Source of the DNA: S5-327 sp965116015
GTDB lineage: Bacteria; Chloroflexota; Dehalococcoidia; Lucifugimonadales; Australimonadaceae
Assembly: GCA_965116015.1 (NCBI GenBank)
Contig: OZ220477.1
Location: 1,054,001-1,118,000, forward strand
Direction: 5' to 3'
DNA: 64,000 bases
Shown: positions 25,824-34,304 of the stretch, piece after piece
Layout of the letters: each line of letters opens with the position of its first letter
Numbering within the stretch: position 1 is the stretch's first letter
Notes under the pieces: model-generated
What the model was told of the DNA's origin: nothing
Databases searched by the model: none
The model's input: only the letters and a program-made list of their open reading frames with translations
Program-made: the position numbers and the translations under genes

Positions 25824-26881
25824 AGCCGGTACCTCCCCACGAGCCCTTGCGGGCGAAAGAGCATCAACAGCACGAGCATCAGGCCAAGCGCAACCTGGCG
25901 CGCCTGCCCGATGTGCTCCGGCGGCAGGAACGGCAGAAACCGCATGCCTTCCTCCAGCAGCACGAACGCCATCGCCCCTAGCAGCGAGCCCCAGATCGAC
26001 GCCAGCCCGCCCAGAATGACGATCGACACCAGCAGCACCGACTCCAGCAGGATGAACGAGTTCGGATCGATGAAGCGCGTCCAGCTGCTGAACAGGCCGC
26101 CGGCAAGCCCCGCCATCATAGCGGAGATCACCCACACGGCCAGCTTGTAGCGCGTCGCGCGGTAGCCGAACACCTCTATGGCCTGCTCGTCTTCGCGGAT
26201 GGCCGTGAGCACGCGCCCGAACGACGACGTAACCAACCACCATGAAATCAGCATAACGAGCGCCAGGAAGCCAAGCGCGAGCAGCAGAAACTCCACCTCG
26301 CCGTCGAACGTCCAGCCTCCGATGGCGGGGCGCGGCACGTTGTGAATGCCGAATGCGCCGCGCGTGAGCCCCTCCCAGTTCAGGAACACGTTGTAGGAGA
26401 TGATGGCGAATCCGAACGAAACAAGCACGAAAAGATCGTCGCGGAATCTGTCGAACACGACTCCCGCCGCGAACGCCACAACCCCGGCCAGCAGCGCAGC
26501 CGCCGGCAGCGCGGCGAAGACGGGCCATCCGTACGTGGGAATCGCCCCCGTGCGCAGCAGCTCGTAGTCGGTTGTCGAGGTCAAGATCGCGACGGTGTAC
26601 GCGCCGATGCCGAAGAATCCGATCTGCCCCACCGAAAGCAGGCCGGTGTACCCCACTACGAGATTCAGGCTTACCGCCAGGATGGCCCAGATAGCGAAAA
26701 CTGCGCCGACAGCGACGCCGAACTCGATTCCTTGCCACGCCATGAATGCGCCCGCCCATCCGAGCACGATCAGGTTGGCCCACAGCTCCAGGTTCCGTTT
26801 GCCGGGACGGAGAGCAAGCAGACGCCGGGACAAGCTCGGCGCCGCGCCGGCTTGCTCTCCGCCCTGTTGCTCGACGTTCAT
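25820..26881 (-). CDS. livM: Branched-chain amino acid-type ABC transporter, permease LivM
   Basis: 353 residues with about eight to ten membrane segments. Family landmarks are LNLVVGYTGLLSVGQIGFFGIGAY (listed here in parts: LNLVVGYTGLLSVGQ and FFGIGAY), the cytoplasmic coupling loop FGRVLTAIREDEQAIEVFGY, and the C-terminal LLMLFRPQGLVG. Residues 1-30 form a soluble, low-complexity N-terminal tail. It pairs with LivH to form the pore. The gene is 6 bp after livH and overlaps livG by four bases. Confidence 0.93.
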   Translation of the reverse strand: MNVEQQGGEQAGAAPSLSRRLLALRPGKRNLELWANLIVLGWAGAFMAWQGIEFGVAVGAVFAIWAILAVSLNLVVGYTGLLSVGQIGFFGIGAYTVAILTSTTDYELLRTGAIPTYGWPVFAALPAAALLAGVVAFAAGVVFDRFRDDLFVLVSFGFAIISYNVFLNWEGLTRGAFGIHNVPRPAIGGWTFDGEVEFLLLALGFLALVMLISWWLVTSSFGRVLTAIREDEQAIEVFGYRATRYKLAVWVISAMMAGLAGGLFSSWTRFIDPNSFILLESVLLVSIVILGGLASIWGSLLGAMAFVLLEEGMRFLPFLPPEHIGQARQVALGLMLVLLMLFRPQGLVGRYRL

Positions 26882-26887
26882 AGTCCC

Positions 26888-28282
26888 TTATTTCCTTGGC
26901 AGCAGTCCCCTGGGCCAGAACACGAGGAAGAGCACGAGCAATCCCAGCGAGATGGCGTCCTTCCATTCGCCGGTGAGATCCCAGATGCCGAACTGCTCCA
27001 CGAGGCCGAGCACGAACCCGCCCAGCAGCGCTCCGTTGAGGTTGCCGATGCCGCCGACAACCGAGGCGATCCATCCCTTCAGCAGCAGCAGCAAGCCCAT
27101 CCGCGGCTGAATAGCGGTGTCGTGGCCGGTCAGAATGCCGGCAAGCGCAGCGTACATCGCCGCTATGAAGAACACTGCGGCGATAATGACGGTCGTGTTG
27201 ATCCCCACGACCTTCGCCACCTCCTCATCGTCGCCAACAGCGCGCACCTCTTTGCCGAATGTCGTTCTCTTCAGAATGAAGAGCAACAGCGCGAACCCGG
27301 CGATCGCCGCGCCGATGGCGAAGAGGTTGAACCCCTTGATGAACGCTCCGCCGATAATCCACGTCGTCTCGCTTCCGATGACCGCCGGCAGCGGGCGAGC
27401 CGAGGTGCCGAAGATGATGCCGATGAGCGCATTCATACTCAGCAGAATGCCGAGGGACGCCACGAGCATCACCAGCGGAGACCTCGCCTGCCGGCGCATG
27501 CGAACGTAGAGGCCGCGGTAGATCGCAAGCCCTGCCGTTCCGGCGAGCAAGCACGCCACCGCCCAGCTCAGGTAGATCTTCGTCCAATCCGCCCCCGCGA
27601 CCAGGAATGCGCAGAAGCCCCCAACCGCGACAGACGCCAGAGAAAGCGCGATGTAGAGCGCCGCGCCGCCGCGCGCGCCCGTTATTCTCCGCTGCGCCGC
27701 CCGCAGCGCGACGCCAACCGCCAGCGCAACCACAGCTCCAACTACCGGACTGAGCAGCGTGTTGATAGAGGCCGGGTAAGCGAGCACAACCCCGACGTAG
27801 GCGCCAGGGACAGCCGCGGCGGCTCCCGCCAAGGCCATTAGCGCTGCGCGGTTCAAGCGCCTGCGCAGCAGCGGACTCAGGAAGACGTAGAGCTCCCACG
27901 CGACTACGCCGGCAACCACCAGAGCGAACGCGCCGTTGACGTAGACGCTGTTCGCGTCGTACTGACCTCCCAGGAGCTGCTGCGACTGGAGATAGAACAC
28001 GCCGTAAGCGCCCACGGCGGCGGCGGCGCCATAGTACAGGTCGAAATACCACACCGTGCTGTAGACGAGCGTGAACCCCATCGCCATCAGCGCGTAGATC
28101 GCGCCTACTGCAAGGCCGTTGTAGGCGAACTGCAACGCCTGCCCTGGCGATTGCGCCGTTTTCCAGATTACGTAGGCCGCAAGCAGCAGGAAGAGCGCGA
28201 GCGCCAGCCGCTGCGAGCCAGACGCCAAGCCTCCGCCCGCCAGCCGCCCCAGCCGCCCTGCAATCGGGAGACGGCTCAGCAT
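26888..28282 (-). CDS. livH: Branched-chain amino acid-type ABC transporter, permease LivH with a large internal insertion
   Basis: 464 residues, against about 290-310 in ordinary LivH. The normal start is FAYNGLAVGAIYALMAMGFT (about 52-71), and normal family sequence resumes at SPLVMLVASLGILLSMNALI, then FGKEVRAVGDDEEVAKVVGI and ends WPRGLLPRK. Between them, about residues 115-250, lie roughly 130 extra residues with some four hydrophobic helices and basic loops (LLRRRLNRAALMAL, RAAQRRITGARGG). This piece is in frame and has the same base composition. It may be an added membrane module altering assembly or substrate entry. The gene is 97 bp after the second binding protein. Confidence 0.88.
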   Translation of the reverse strand: MLSRLPIAGRLGRLAGGGLASGSQRLALALFLLLAAYVIWKTAQSPGQALQFAYNGLAVGAIYALMAMGFTLVYSTVWYFDLYYGAAAAVGAYGVFYLQSQQLLGGQYDANSVYVNGAFALVVAGVVAWELYVFLSPLLRRRLNRAALMALAGAAAAVPGAYVGVVLAYPASINTLLSPVVGAVVALAVGVALRAAQRRITGARGGAALYIALSLASVAVGGFCAFLVAGADWTKIYLSWAVACLLAGTAGLAIYRGLYVRMRRQARSPLVMLVASLGILLSMNALIGIIFGTSARPLPAVIGSETTWIIGGAFIKGFNLFAIGAAIAGFALLLFILKRTTFGKEVRAVGDDEEVAKVVGINTTVIIAAVFFIAAMYAALAGILTGHDTAIQPRMGLLLLLKGWIASVVGGIGNLNGALLGGFVLGLVEQFGIWDLTGEWKDAISLGLLVLFLVFWPRGLLPRK

Positions 28283-28379
28283 AGCCGCCGCAGCCTGTTC
28301 GCGGCGCGGTTTCGCGTCTGTGGGAGCTTTCGCGCGTCCACCTCGGAACCCTTACTCCCTTCCCTACTGTCCCGCACGC

Positions 28380-29594
28380 TTACTGCCCAGCACGACTGTC
28401 CAGCACACGGTAGCCCAAGTTCCCATCTGTCCGCTCAGCAACAGGCAGAACCTCCACCGTTGCGTACGACAGACCCACAACCTCGCCTTGCTCGTCGAAT
28501 CCGTAACCGTCGCCTATCGCTCCGCTGTAAGCGACGCCATAGAGGCAATCGCGGAACCCGTCAGCATCCTGGTCGTCGCCCGTCTGCCTGAGGCATTCGG
28601 CGGCGATGTGAACGCCATCGTACGCCGACCCCAGATACCACGGCAATGTAACGTGGCCGTAACGTTCGCGGAAGCGCCGCAGGAACTCTCTGCCTCTGGC
28701 GGTGGTCAGGTCCGGGCTCGGGATAACCGCCTTCACTCCGGTGGCGGCCTCTCCCGCTATCTCCAGCGCGGTGGAGCCCGACCCTACCGTCTCGGTGTAC
28801 AGAAGCCCTGCGTATCCCAGCTCCCGCGCCTGCTTGATAACGGAGCCTCCTGTGAACTCCGACTGCGCCGCGAGATGAATCGCCCCCGGCTCGGCGGCAA
28901 GAATCTTCGTCAGCTGCGCCCGGAAGTCCGTGCTGTCCGAGGCGTAGCCCTCCGCGGCCACGACTTCGCCCCCCAGCGCCTCGAAGCTCTGCTCCGTTAT
29001 CCGGCGCAGCCCTTCTGCGTAGTCGGTGGATTCGGAGATAGTGGCGAGGCGCCGCACGCCATCGGCCCAGATGGCGTTCGCCGTGTCGACGCCGCGCTGA
29101 CTATCGTTGATCGCCGTCCGGAAGATGTAGTCCCCCGCCTTTGCGATGTCGGGATTCGTGGACGACGAGGAGAAGAGCACGACGCCGTCGGCCTCGGCAA
29201 GCGGCGCCGCTCCGAGCGTCGCGCCGCTGCACGACGCGCCAAGGATAATCTTCGCTCCATCAACTCCGGTGAGCTTCCGGTACGCGGTGATTGCGTCCTG
29301 CGCCGAGCACTTGGAGTCTTCGATAATCAGCTCGAGCCTGCGGCCGTCGACGCCTCCGGCGGCGTTGACCTCGTCCGCCGCCAGCTGCCTCGCCTGCACA
29401 ATCACTGTGCCGTACGTCTCGCCCGGACCGGTGACCGACTCCATAACGCCGATGCGGAACGGCGGCGGCGCAGTCGGCGTGGGATCCGCAGTTGGCGTGG
29501 ACGTGGGCTCGTCCTGCCCGCAGGCGGCTGCGGCCCAAGCCAAGGCAAGCGCGAGAGCCAAGACAAGGAGCCGCTGCCCAGCCCCGGCGCTCAT
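28380..29594 (-). CDS. ABC transporter branched-chain amino acid-type binding lipoprotein (second tandem copy)
   Basis: 404 residues. A signal peptide ends in a lipobox (AWAAAAC, cysteine near residue 25), followed by a short Thr/Pro linker. The mature protein is a type I periplasmic-binding (LivJ/LivK) fold: FRIGVMESVTGPGETYGT, ELIIEDSKCS-like strand, then GVVLFSSSSTNPDIAKAGDY. It is clearly a paralogue of the protein encoded 56 bp upstream (29651-30889), with long identical stretches; the two came from a tandem duplication. It captures substrate outside the membrane for the LivHMGF complex. Confidence 0.9.
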   Translation of the reverse strand: MSAGAGQRLLVLALALALAWAAAACGQDEPTSTPTADPTPTAPPPFRIGVMESVTGPGETYGTVIVQARQLAADEVNAAGGVDGRRLELIIEDSKCSAQDAITAYRKLTGVDGAKIILGASCSGATLGAAPLAEADGVVLFSSSSTNPDIAKAGDYIFRTAINDSQRGVDTANAIWADGVRRLATISESTDYAEGLRRITEQSFEALGGEVVAAEGYASDSTDFRAQLTKILAAEPGAIHLAAQSEFTGGSVIKQARELGYAGLLYTETVGSGSTALEIAGEAATGVKAVIPSPDLTTARGREFLRRFRERYGHVTLPWYLGSAYDGVHIAAECLRQTGDDQDADGFRDCLYGVAYSGAIGDGYGFDEQGEVVGLSYATVEVLPVAERTDGNLGYRVLDSRAGQ

Positions 29595-29650
29595 AGCGGG
29601 GCGACGACGCCGCTAATCAGCCTGCCGTCAGGGCGCGGGGCCATCAGACG

Positions 29651-30889
29651 CTAGCTTCCCCCCAGCAAGCGGTAGCCCAGGTTCTCATCCGTGCGCTCGG
29701 CGAGCGGCAGAATCTCCACAATCACGTTCGTCAGGCCCTCAACCTCGCCCTTCTCGTCGAACGTGTAGTTGTCGCCAATGGCGCCGCTGTACGTGATGTC
29801 GTAGAGGCAGTCGCGCATTCCATCGGCGTCCTGGTCGTCGCCGGTCTGCTTCAGGCACTCAGCCACGATATTGACGGTGTCGTACGCCGAGCCCAGGAAC
29901 CACGGCAGCGTTATGTGCCCGTAGCGCTCCCGGAACCGCTGCAAGAACTGCTTGCCGGCGTCCGTGCCCAATTCCGGGCTTGGAAGGATGGCCTTCAGGC
30001 CTGTGGCCGCTTCTCCGGCAATCTCCAGCGCAGTCACGCCCGATATCACGCTCTCCGAGTAGATCGGCCCTGTGTACCCGAGCTCGCGCGCCTGCTTCAC
30101 AATCGTGCCGCCCGAGAACTCCGACTGCGCCGCCATATGGAACGAGTCCGGGCCCGCGCTCAGCAGCTTCGTCAGTTGCGTGCGGAAGTCGGTCACGTCC
30201 GACGCGTAGCTCTCGGAGGAGACAATCATCCCTCCCAGACTCTCGAACTGCTCCGCCGTCGTTCGGCGCACCGCCTCGGCATAGTCGGTGGTCTCGTTGA
30301 TCATTGCTAGCCGGCGTCCGCCGTCCGCCCATATCACGTTTCCGGTGTCGACGCCGAGCTGGTCGTCGTTGATGGCGGTGCGGAAGATGTAGTCGCCAGC
30401 CTCCGCGATGTCGGGATTCGTGGACGACGCGGAGAAAAGCACGACGCCGTCGGCCTCGGCGAGAGGCGCCGCTCCGAGCGTCGCGCCGCTGCACGACGCG
30501 CCAAGGATGATCTTCACCCCGTCGACTCCCGTGAGCTTTCGGTAAGCGGTGATCGCGTCCTGCGCCGAGCACTTGGAGTCTTCAATAATCAGCTCGAGCT
30601 CGCGCCCGTTGACGCCTCCGGCGGCGTTGATCTCATCCTCCGCCAGCTCTTTGGCCTGCACCATCACCGTTCCGTAGGTCTCGCCCGGACCCGTTACCGA
30701 TTCCATAACGCCGACACGAAACGGAGGCAACGGCATAGGCGTGGGAGTCGCAGTCGGAGTAGGCGTCGCAGCAGGCCTGGGAGTCGCAGTCGGCGTGGGA
30801 GTTGGATCCGACCCGCAAGCGGCAACCGCCAACGCTGTGAACAATCCTGTGAGGGTGATGATGAATTGTCGTCTGCTAGGCGCTTTCAT
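29651..30889 (-). CDS. ABC transporter branched-chain amino acid-type binding lipoprotein (first tandem copy)
   Basis: 412 residues. The signal peptide has the lipobox LAVAAC (Cys about 25). A longer Thr/Pro/Ala linker runs to about residue 55, then the type I binding fold starts FRVGVMESVTGPGETYG. It shares most of its sequence with the following gene; differences cluster in the linker and in surface strands around the mid-domain, for example TTAEQFESLGGMIVSSESYA here. It is the first gene of the liv-type operon, preceded by a GGAG ribosome site. Confidence 0.9.
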   Translation of the reverse strand: MKAPSRRQFIITLTGLFTALAVAACGSDPTPTPTATPRPAATPTPTATPTPMPLPPFRVGVMESVTGPGETYGTVMVQAKELAEDEINAAGGVNGRELELIIEDSKCSAQDAITAYRKLTGVDGVKIILGASCSGATLGAAPLAEADGVVLFSASSTNPDIAEAGDYIFRTAINDDQLGVDTGNVIWADGGRRLAMINETTDYAEAVRRTTAEQFESLGGMIVSSESYASDVTDFRTQLTKLLSAGPDSFHMAAQSEFSGGTIVKQARELGYTGPIYSESVISGVTALEIAGEAATGLKAILPSPELGTDAGKQFLQRFRERYGHITLPWFLGSAYDTVNIVAECLKQTGDDQDADGMRDCLYDITYSGAIGDNYTFDEKGEVEGLTNVIVEILPLAERTDENLGYRLLGGS

Positions 30890-30983
30890 TGCACTCTCCG
30901 TAAAACGTTGACTTCCTGATCATCTCTGGGCGGCAACGCCATTCTTCGACAAGTAACTGCGCAACTTTACACTGTGCGCACTG

Positions 30984-31026
30984 CTCGCGTAAAGCTCGCT
31001 CCGTAGTCCCAGAGCTTACGCGCGAG
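30984..31026. other. Inverted repeat next to the second repeat array
   Basis: CTCGCGTAAAGCTC at 30984-30997 pairs with GAGCTTACGCGCGAG at 31012-31026, with a 14-base loop. The right arm is the degenerate outer copy of the array repeat, so the left arm is an inverted remnant of the same element. It lies about 95 bp upstream of the liv-type operon start, where it could also affect transcription. Confidence 0.4.
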
Positions 31027-31285
31027 CGCCGGAGACCCTTTTTCGCGCCCGCGACTTGCGCGATGAGACGTACGCTGGAGCCTGCGCGCGAGCGAAGAGA
31101 CCGATTGGGTTCCCTCCGTGACGCAACATGCGCCCCTCGGAGCCTGCGCGCGAGCGAAGAGACCGAGGGGGAGCCCCCACGCACGGATGAGGAGCGTCGG
31201 AGCCTGCGCGCGAGCGAAGAGACCCCAGCGAGATGAGGCCTCGAGGTGAGCGGACCCTCGGAGCCTGCGCGCGAGCGAAGAGACC
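31010..31285 (-). CRISPR. Second orphan CRISPR-like array: four 28-bp repeats, 32-34-bp spacers, plus a degenerate end copy
   Basis: The repeat starts TCGGAGCCTGCG and ends GCGAAGAGACC. Copies are at 31075-31102 (first two bases swapped), 31137-31164, 31197-31224 and 31258-31285; starts are 62, 60 and 61 bp apart. Spacers are 34, 32 and 33 bp and unrelated. A degraded copy at about 31010-31037 keeps CGCGCGAGCG and GAGACC, and marks the probable trailer end, so reading would be on the minus strand as in the first array. There is no cas gene and no AT-rich leader. It fills most of the 513-bp gap between the divergent binding-protein and GPP34 genes. Confidence 0.55.
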
Positions 31286-31402
31286 TCTCCGTCCACGGCT
31301 TCCGCCGTTTGCGGCGCCGCCTGGCATGCGCGATAATGCGCAGCGCAGAACGCAGCCCGCCCTCGGCGAGCGCGCCTGCAACCAGCGAGGAGGGACGCCC
31401 AT

Positions 31403-32056
31403 ATGCTGCGATTTGCCGAAGAGATCATCCTGCTCTTGCTCAACGACGAAGACGGCTCATTCGCGCGCGTCCCCTACTGGTCGCTCAACTACGCCCTCGC
31501 CGGCGGCGTCCTGATGGATCTGGCGATGGCGGACCGCATCGACACCGACCTTGAGAAGCTCTTCGTCGTCAACGACGCGCCCACTGGAGACAACCTGCTG
31601 GATCCGACGCTCGCGGACATCGTAGCCGAGCAGCAGCAGCGCGACGCGCGCTTCTGGGTGGAGCGCACCGCCAACCGCGCCGAGGAGATTCGCGAGCTTG
31701 CTCTTGCGCGCCTCGTCGAGCGCGGCATCCTCGAACAGCGCGAGGAGCGGTTCCTGTGGGTCTTCAAGTCGCGGCGTTACCCGTTGATCGAGGGCGAGAC
31801 GGAGCGCGAAGTCAAGCTCCGCATAATGGGCGTGCTCTTCAGCGACGAGATTCCCAGCCCCCACGACGTGGTCGTCATCTGCCTGGCGGACGCCTGCCAC
31901 ATCTTCGAACGCCTCCTCTCCCGCCGCGAGCAGGAGCGGGCGGCCGAACGCATCGAGCAAGTCCGCAAGCTCGACCTCATCGGCCAGGCTATGGCCCAAG
32001 CGATACAGGACATCGAACTCTCCGTCGCCGCATCGGTGCAGCCGCACCTCTACTAG
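31403..32056 (+). CDS. GPP34 (GOLPH3/Vps74-like) family protein
   Basis: 217 residues from ATG 31403, with GGAGGG upstream. The start LRFAEEIILLLLNDEDGSF and the following Tyr-Ala-Leu-Ala-Gly-Gly helix match the GPP34 family; the middle helices (AEEIRELALARLVERGILEQ) and VFKSRRYPL also fit. In eukaryotes the family binds phosphatidylinositol-4-phosphate and retains glycosyltransferases in the Golgi. Bacterial members, common in Actinobacteria and other GC-rich phyla, have no established role. There is no membrane segment. It starts 117 bp from the last repeat of the second array. Confidence 0.85.
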   Translation: MLRFAEEIILLLLNDEDGSFARVPYWSLNYALAGGVLMDLAMADRIDTDLEKLFVVNDAPTGDNLLDPTLADIVAEQQQRDARFWVERTANRAEEIRELALARLVERGILEQREERFLWVFKSRRYPLIEGETEREVKLRIMGVLFSDEIPSPHDVVVICLADACHIFERLLSRREQERAAERIEQVRKLDLIGQAMAQAIQDIELSVAASVQPHLY

Positions 32057-32209
32057 GCGCCCTGCATCCCGCTCTCCCGAGCAGGCGGGGCGTCGGCGTC
32101 CGTCCGCGTCGCGCGACACCGAAAGCGGACTTCCACTGCCGTCGGCGTCCGCTAGGGGGCCATCCGGGCCAGCCTGCCAGCGCGACCGCCTGCGCCCCGA
32201 CTGCGCGCG

Positions 32210-33457
32210 CTACGCCGTCCGCGCGGGGACGACGACCGCTCCGCGGTAGATTCCGCGCACGCCGCCAACCGCCAGGCTGAGGACTACAACGACGACGAAC
32301 CCCACCCCTAGCGTCCACAGCGCTTGCGGGGCGCCGAACGCGTCCGCCGCGAACCCGTTCGCCAGATTCACCACCGCCATCGTGCCGCCGATGTTGATCT
32401 GGTTCAGCCCCGTTATGCGTCCCCGCATTCCTTCCGGAGCCAGCGATTGCACCATCGCGCCGCCGATCGCCATAAACGCCGCCTGCGAGCCTCCCATAAT
32501 CGCCGCGCCCAACAGCGCCAGCTCCGGCGTCGTCGCAACCGCCAGCACAGGCATCCCGAGCCCGCTCAGCGCGCCGGTGATGAGCAGCAGCCTCCCACGA
32601 CCCGACGCGCTCCGCACGCCGGCAATCCCCATCACTCCAACGACTGCTCCCGCGCCCACGCCCATCATCAAGTAGCTCGCTCCCACGCCCGCATTCCCCA
32701 GCGAATCCCTCGCCAGCACAGGCAGCATCGACTCGAACGACATCGTCATCGAGCAGTGCAAGGCGATCAGAATGAAGAGCGCCCGCAGCCGGCTGTCCGA
32801 CCACGCGTACTTCGCCGCGGCCCACAGACTCGCCCCGAAACGGGCGCCGCGCTGCAAGTCTCCCGTCGACCTCGCTCTCACCCCCAGAACGCCGGCGATC
32901 CCCACCACGTAGAACATCGTGCTCGCCAGGAACGCCGGGGCGGGCCCGTACGCGAGCGCGGGAAGAATCAGCAGCGGCCCCGCCAGCCGCGCGCCCTGCA
33001 GCGACAGCTGATTCATCGCTATGGCGTTGAGCAAGCCGCTCCGGGGCACGAGGTTCGGAATGAGCGTCTGCGTCGCCGTCATCTGAAACGTGCGGAAGCT
33101 CCCGTTCACCAGCGACAGCGCGACGATGTGCCACACGACCAGCGCGTCGGCGAACGCCAGCGAAGTCAGCGCGGCGCCGTGGGCGAGCTGCAGCGCGTAG
33201 GACGTCGCGAGAATCGCGCGCCGGTCGAACCGGTCGGCCAGGAATCCGGCCAGCGGAGGCATTATGAAGCGAGGAGCCATCGCCGCGAACGTAACCACGC
33301 CCACAACCGCCGACGATCCCGTCATCTCGAGCGCCAGGGCGCCGCGCGCCACAATGAGCGCCCAGTAGGCGGACTGGCCAGCCAGGCTCCCCAGCCACAC
33401 CCACCGGAAGTCCCGGCTCTGCAACGCCGCAACGTACCGCTGAAAAACAGGAGACAC
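32210..33457 (-). CDS. MFS transporter (EntS/MFS_3-like exporter)
   Basis: 415 residues with about twelve hydrophobic segments. The first half has FRWVWLGSLAGQSAYWALIV and the loop GFLADRFDRRAIL, the conserved MFS A-motif. The second half starts after RARSTGDLQRGARFGASLWA. The length and start fit the MFS_3 group, which contains enterobactin and macrolide exporters, so efflux is more likely than uptake. The substrate is unknown. It stands alone, followed on its strand by a 150-bp gap to the GPP34 gene end. Confidence 0.87.
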   Translation of the reverse strand: MSPVFQRYVAALQSRDFRWVWLGSLAGQSAYWALIVARGALALEMTGSSAVVGVVTFAAMAPRFIMPPLAGFLADRFDRRAILATSYALQLAHGAALTSLAFADALVVWHIVALSLVNGSFRTFQMTATQTLIPNLVPRSGLLNAIAMNQLSLQGARLAGPLLILPALAYGPAPAFLASTMFYVVGIAGVLGVRARSTGDLQRGARFGASLWAAAKYAWSDSRLRALFILIALHCSMTMSFESMLPVLARDSLGNAGVGASYLMMGVGAGAVVGVMGIAGVRSASGRGRLLLITGALSGLGMPVLAVATTPELALLGAAIMGGSQAAFMAIGGAMVQSLAPEGMRGRITGLNQINIGGTMAVVNLANGFAADAFGAPQALWTLGVGFVVVVVLSLAVGGVRGIYRGAVVVPARTA

Positions 33458-33481
33458 TCGGGCTCCCCCTCCTACAACGCA

Positions 33482-33516
33482 GCGGGCAGAGCGCTCAGCA
33501 AAAGCGCTCTGCCCGC
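33482..33516 (-). terminator. Strong perfect hairpin terminator between two minus-strand genes
   Basis: A 14-bp perfect stem (33482-33495 with 33503-33516, GCGGGCAGAGCGCT and its complement) encloses a 7-base loop. It lies 49 bp after the secreted-protein gene and 25 bp before the MFS start on the minus strand. There is no T-run, so it may also act as a processing or pausing structure. Confidence 0.6.
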
Positions 33517-33565
33517 GCCGCCTACGATGCGTGAACCCCGTAAGACGAGGGCTCCTCCGCCTAGC

Positions 33566-34135
33566 CTACTCGATAGGCACAATCTCCGACGATATGTTGC
33601 ACCACGGCTGCTCGCCCTCCGGACCGCAGAACACCGCCGGTGCAACAGCCAGCAGCTCGTTGGTCACGGCGTCATGCAGGCGGAACGAGACAGCCGTCCA
33701 CTCGCCGAAGAAGAGGAAATCCGACGCGCTGCCGCGGAGGCCGCGCTCGAACGCCACCACGAACGCGCCGTGCACATTCGCGAACAGCCCGCCGAGATCC
33801 TCGTCGTATCCCACATCCAGCACTGAGGTGATGTCCGTCTCCAGCCCCTCGGCGCCCCAGACCATACGGATCTTGACCTCCTGACCTGCGTCGAGTCCCG
33901 CCGCGACGAACCAGATCCCGTGGTCTCTGATCCGCTCGGGCGGAAACTTGATGAAGGTCGGATGCACCTGGAAGACGACGCCCGGTTTGTCTTCGTCATC
34001 CTGACCGCTCGCCGGAAACGCCGGCTGCAGCGCCGCGCCGGCAACGGCGATCGCCAGCGCCGCAGCAGCGAGGATGAGCAACCGCCTCGGACGCAACCAC
34101 GCAGCTGTCAGCTCCTTCTTGCCCATTGAATCCAT
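33566..34135 (-). CDS. Secreted or anchored protein of unknown function
   Basis: 189 residues, or 186 from the second Met. A basic start (KKELTAAWLRPRRL) is followed by a hydrophobic stretch LLILAAAALAIAVAGAAL, probably a signal peptide or anchor, and then a short acidic linker. The mature part is predicted beta-rich, with FQVHPTFIKFPPERI and VKIRMVWGAEGLETDIT, and two Cys near the end (VFCGPEGEQPWC) that could form a disulfide. I see no family. It lies downstream of the iron-type permease gene with a 169-bp gap. Confidence 0.65.
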   Translation of the reverse strand: MDSMGKKELTAAWLRPRRLLILAAAALAIAVAGAALQPAFPASGQDDEDKPGVVFQVHPTFIKFPPERIRDHGIWFVAAGLDAGQEVKIRMVWGAEGLETDITSVLDVGYDEDLGGLFANVHGAFVVAFERGLRGSASDFLFFGEWTAVSFRLHDAVTNELLAVAPAVFCGPEGEQPWCNISSEIVPIE

Positions 34136-34304
34136 ATGAACGCGCCTCCTGTCGTTTGCTTCACCGGCGGGAGAGAGACGGGAAAGAACGGGAAAGAGAT
34201 GAGGCGCTCATCCGTCCCCATCGCGCGCCCCGCATGCCGCCTCGCTGGCAATCCTGATGCTCATTCGCCGACCTTCGTCCCTCCATACCGGCCGCCATGC
34301 CGGT

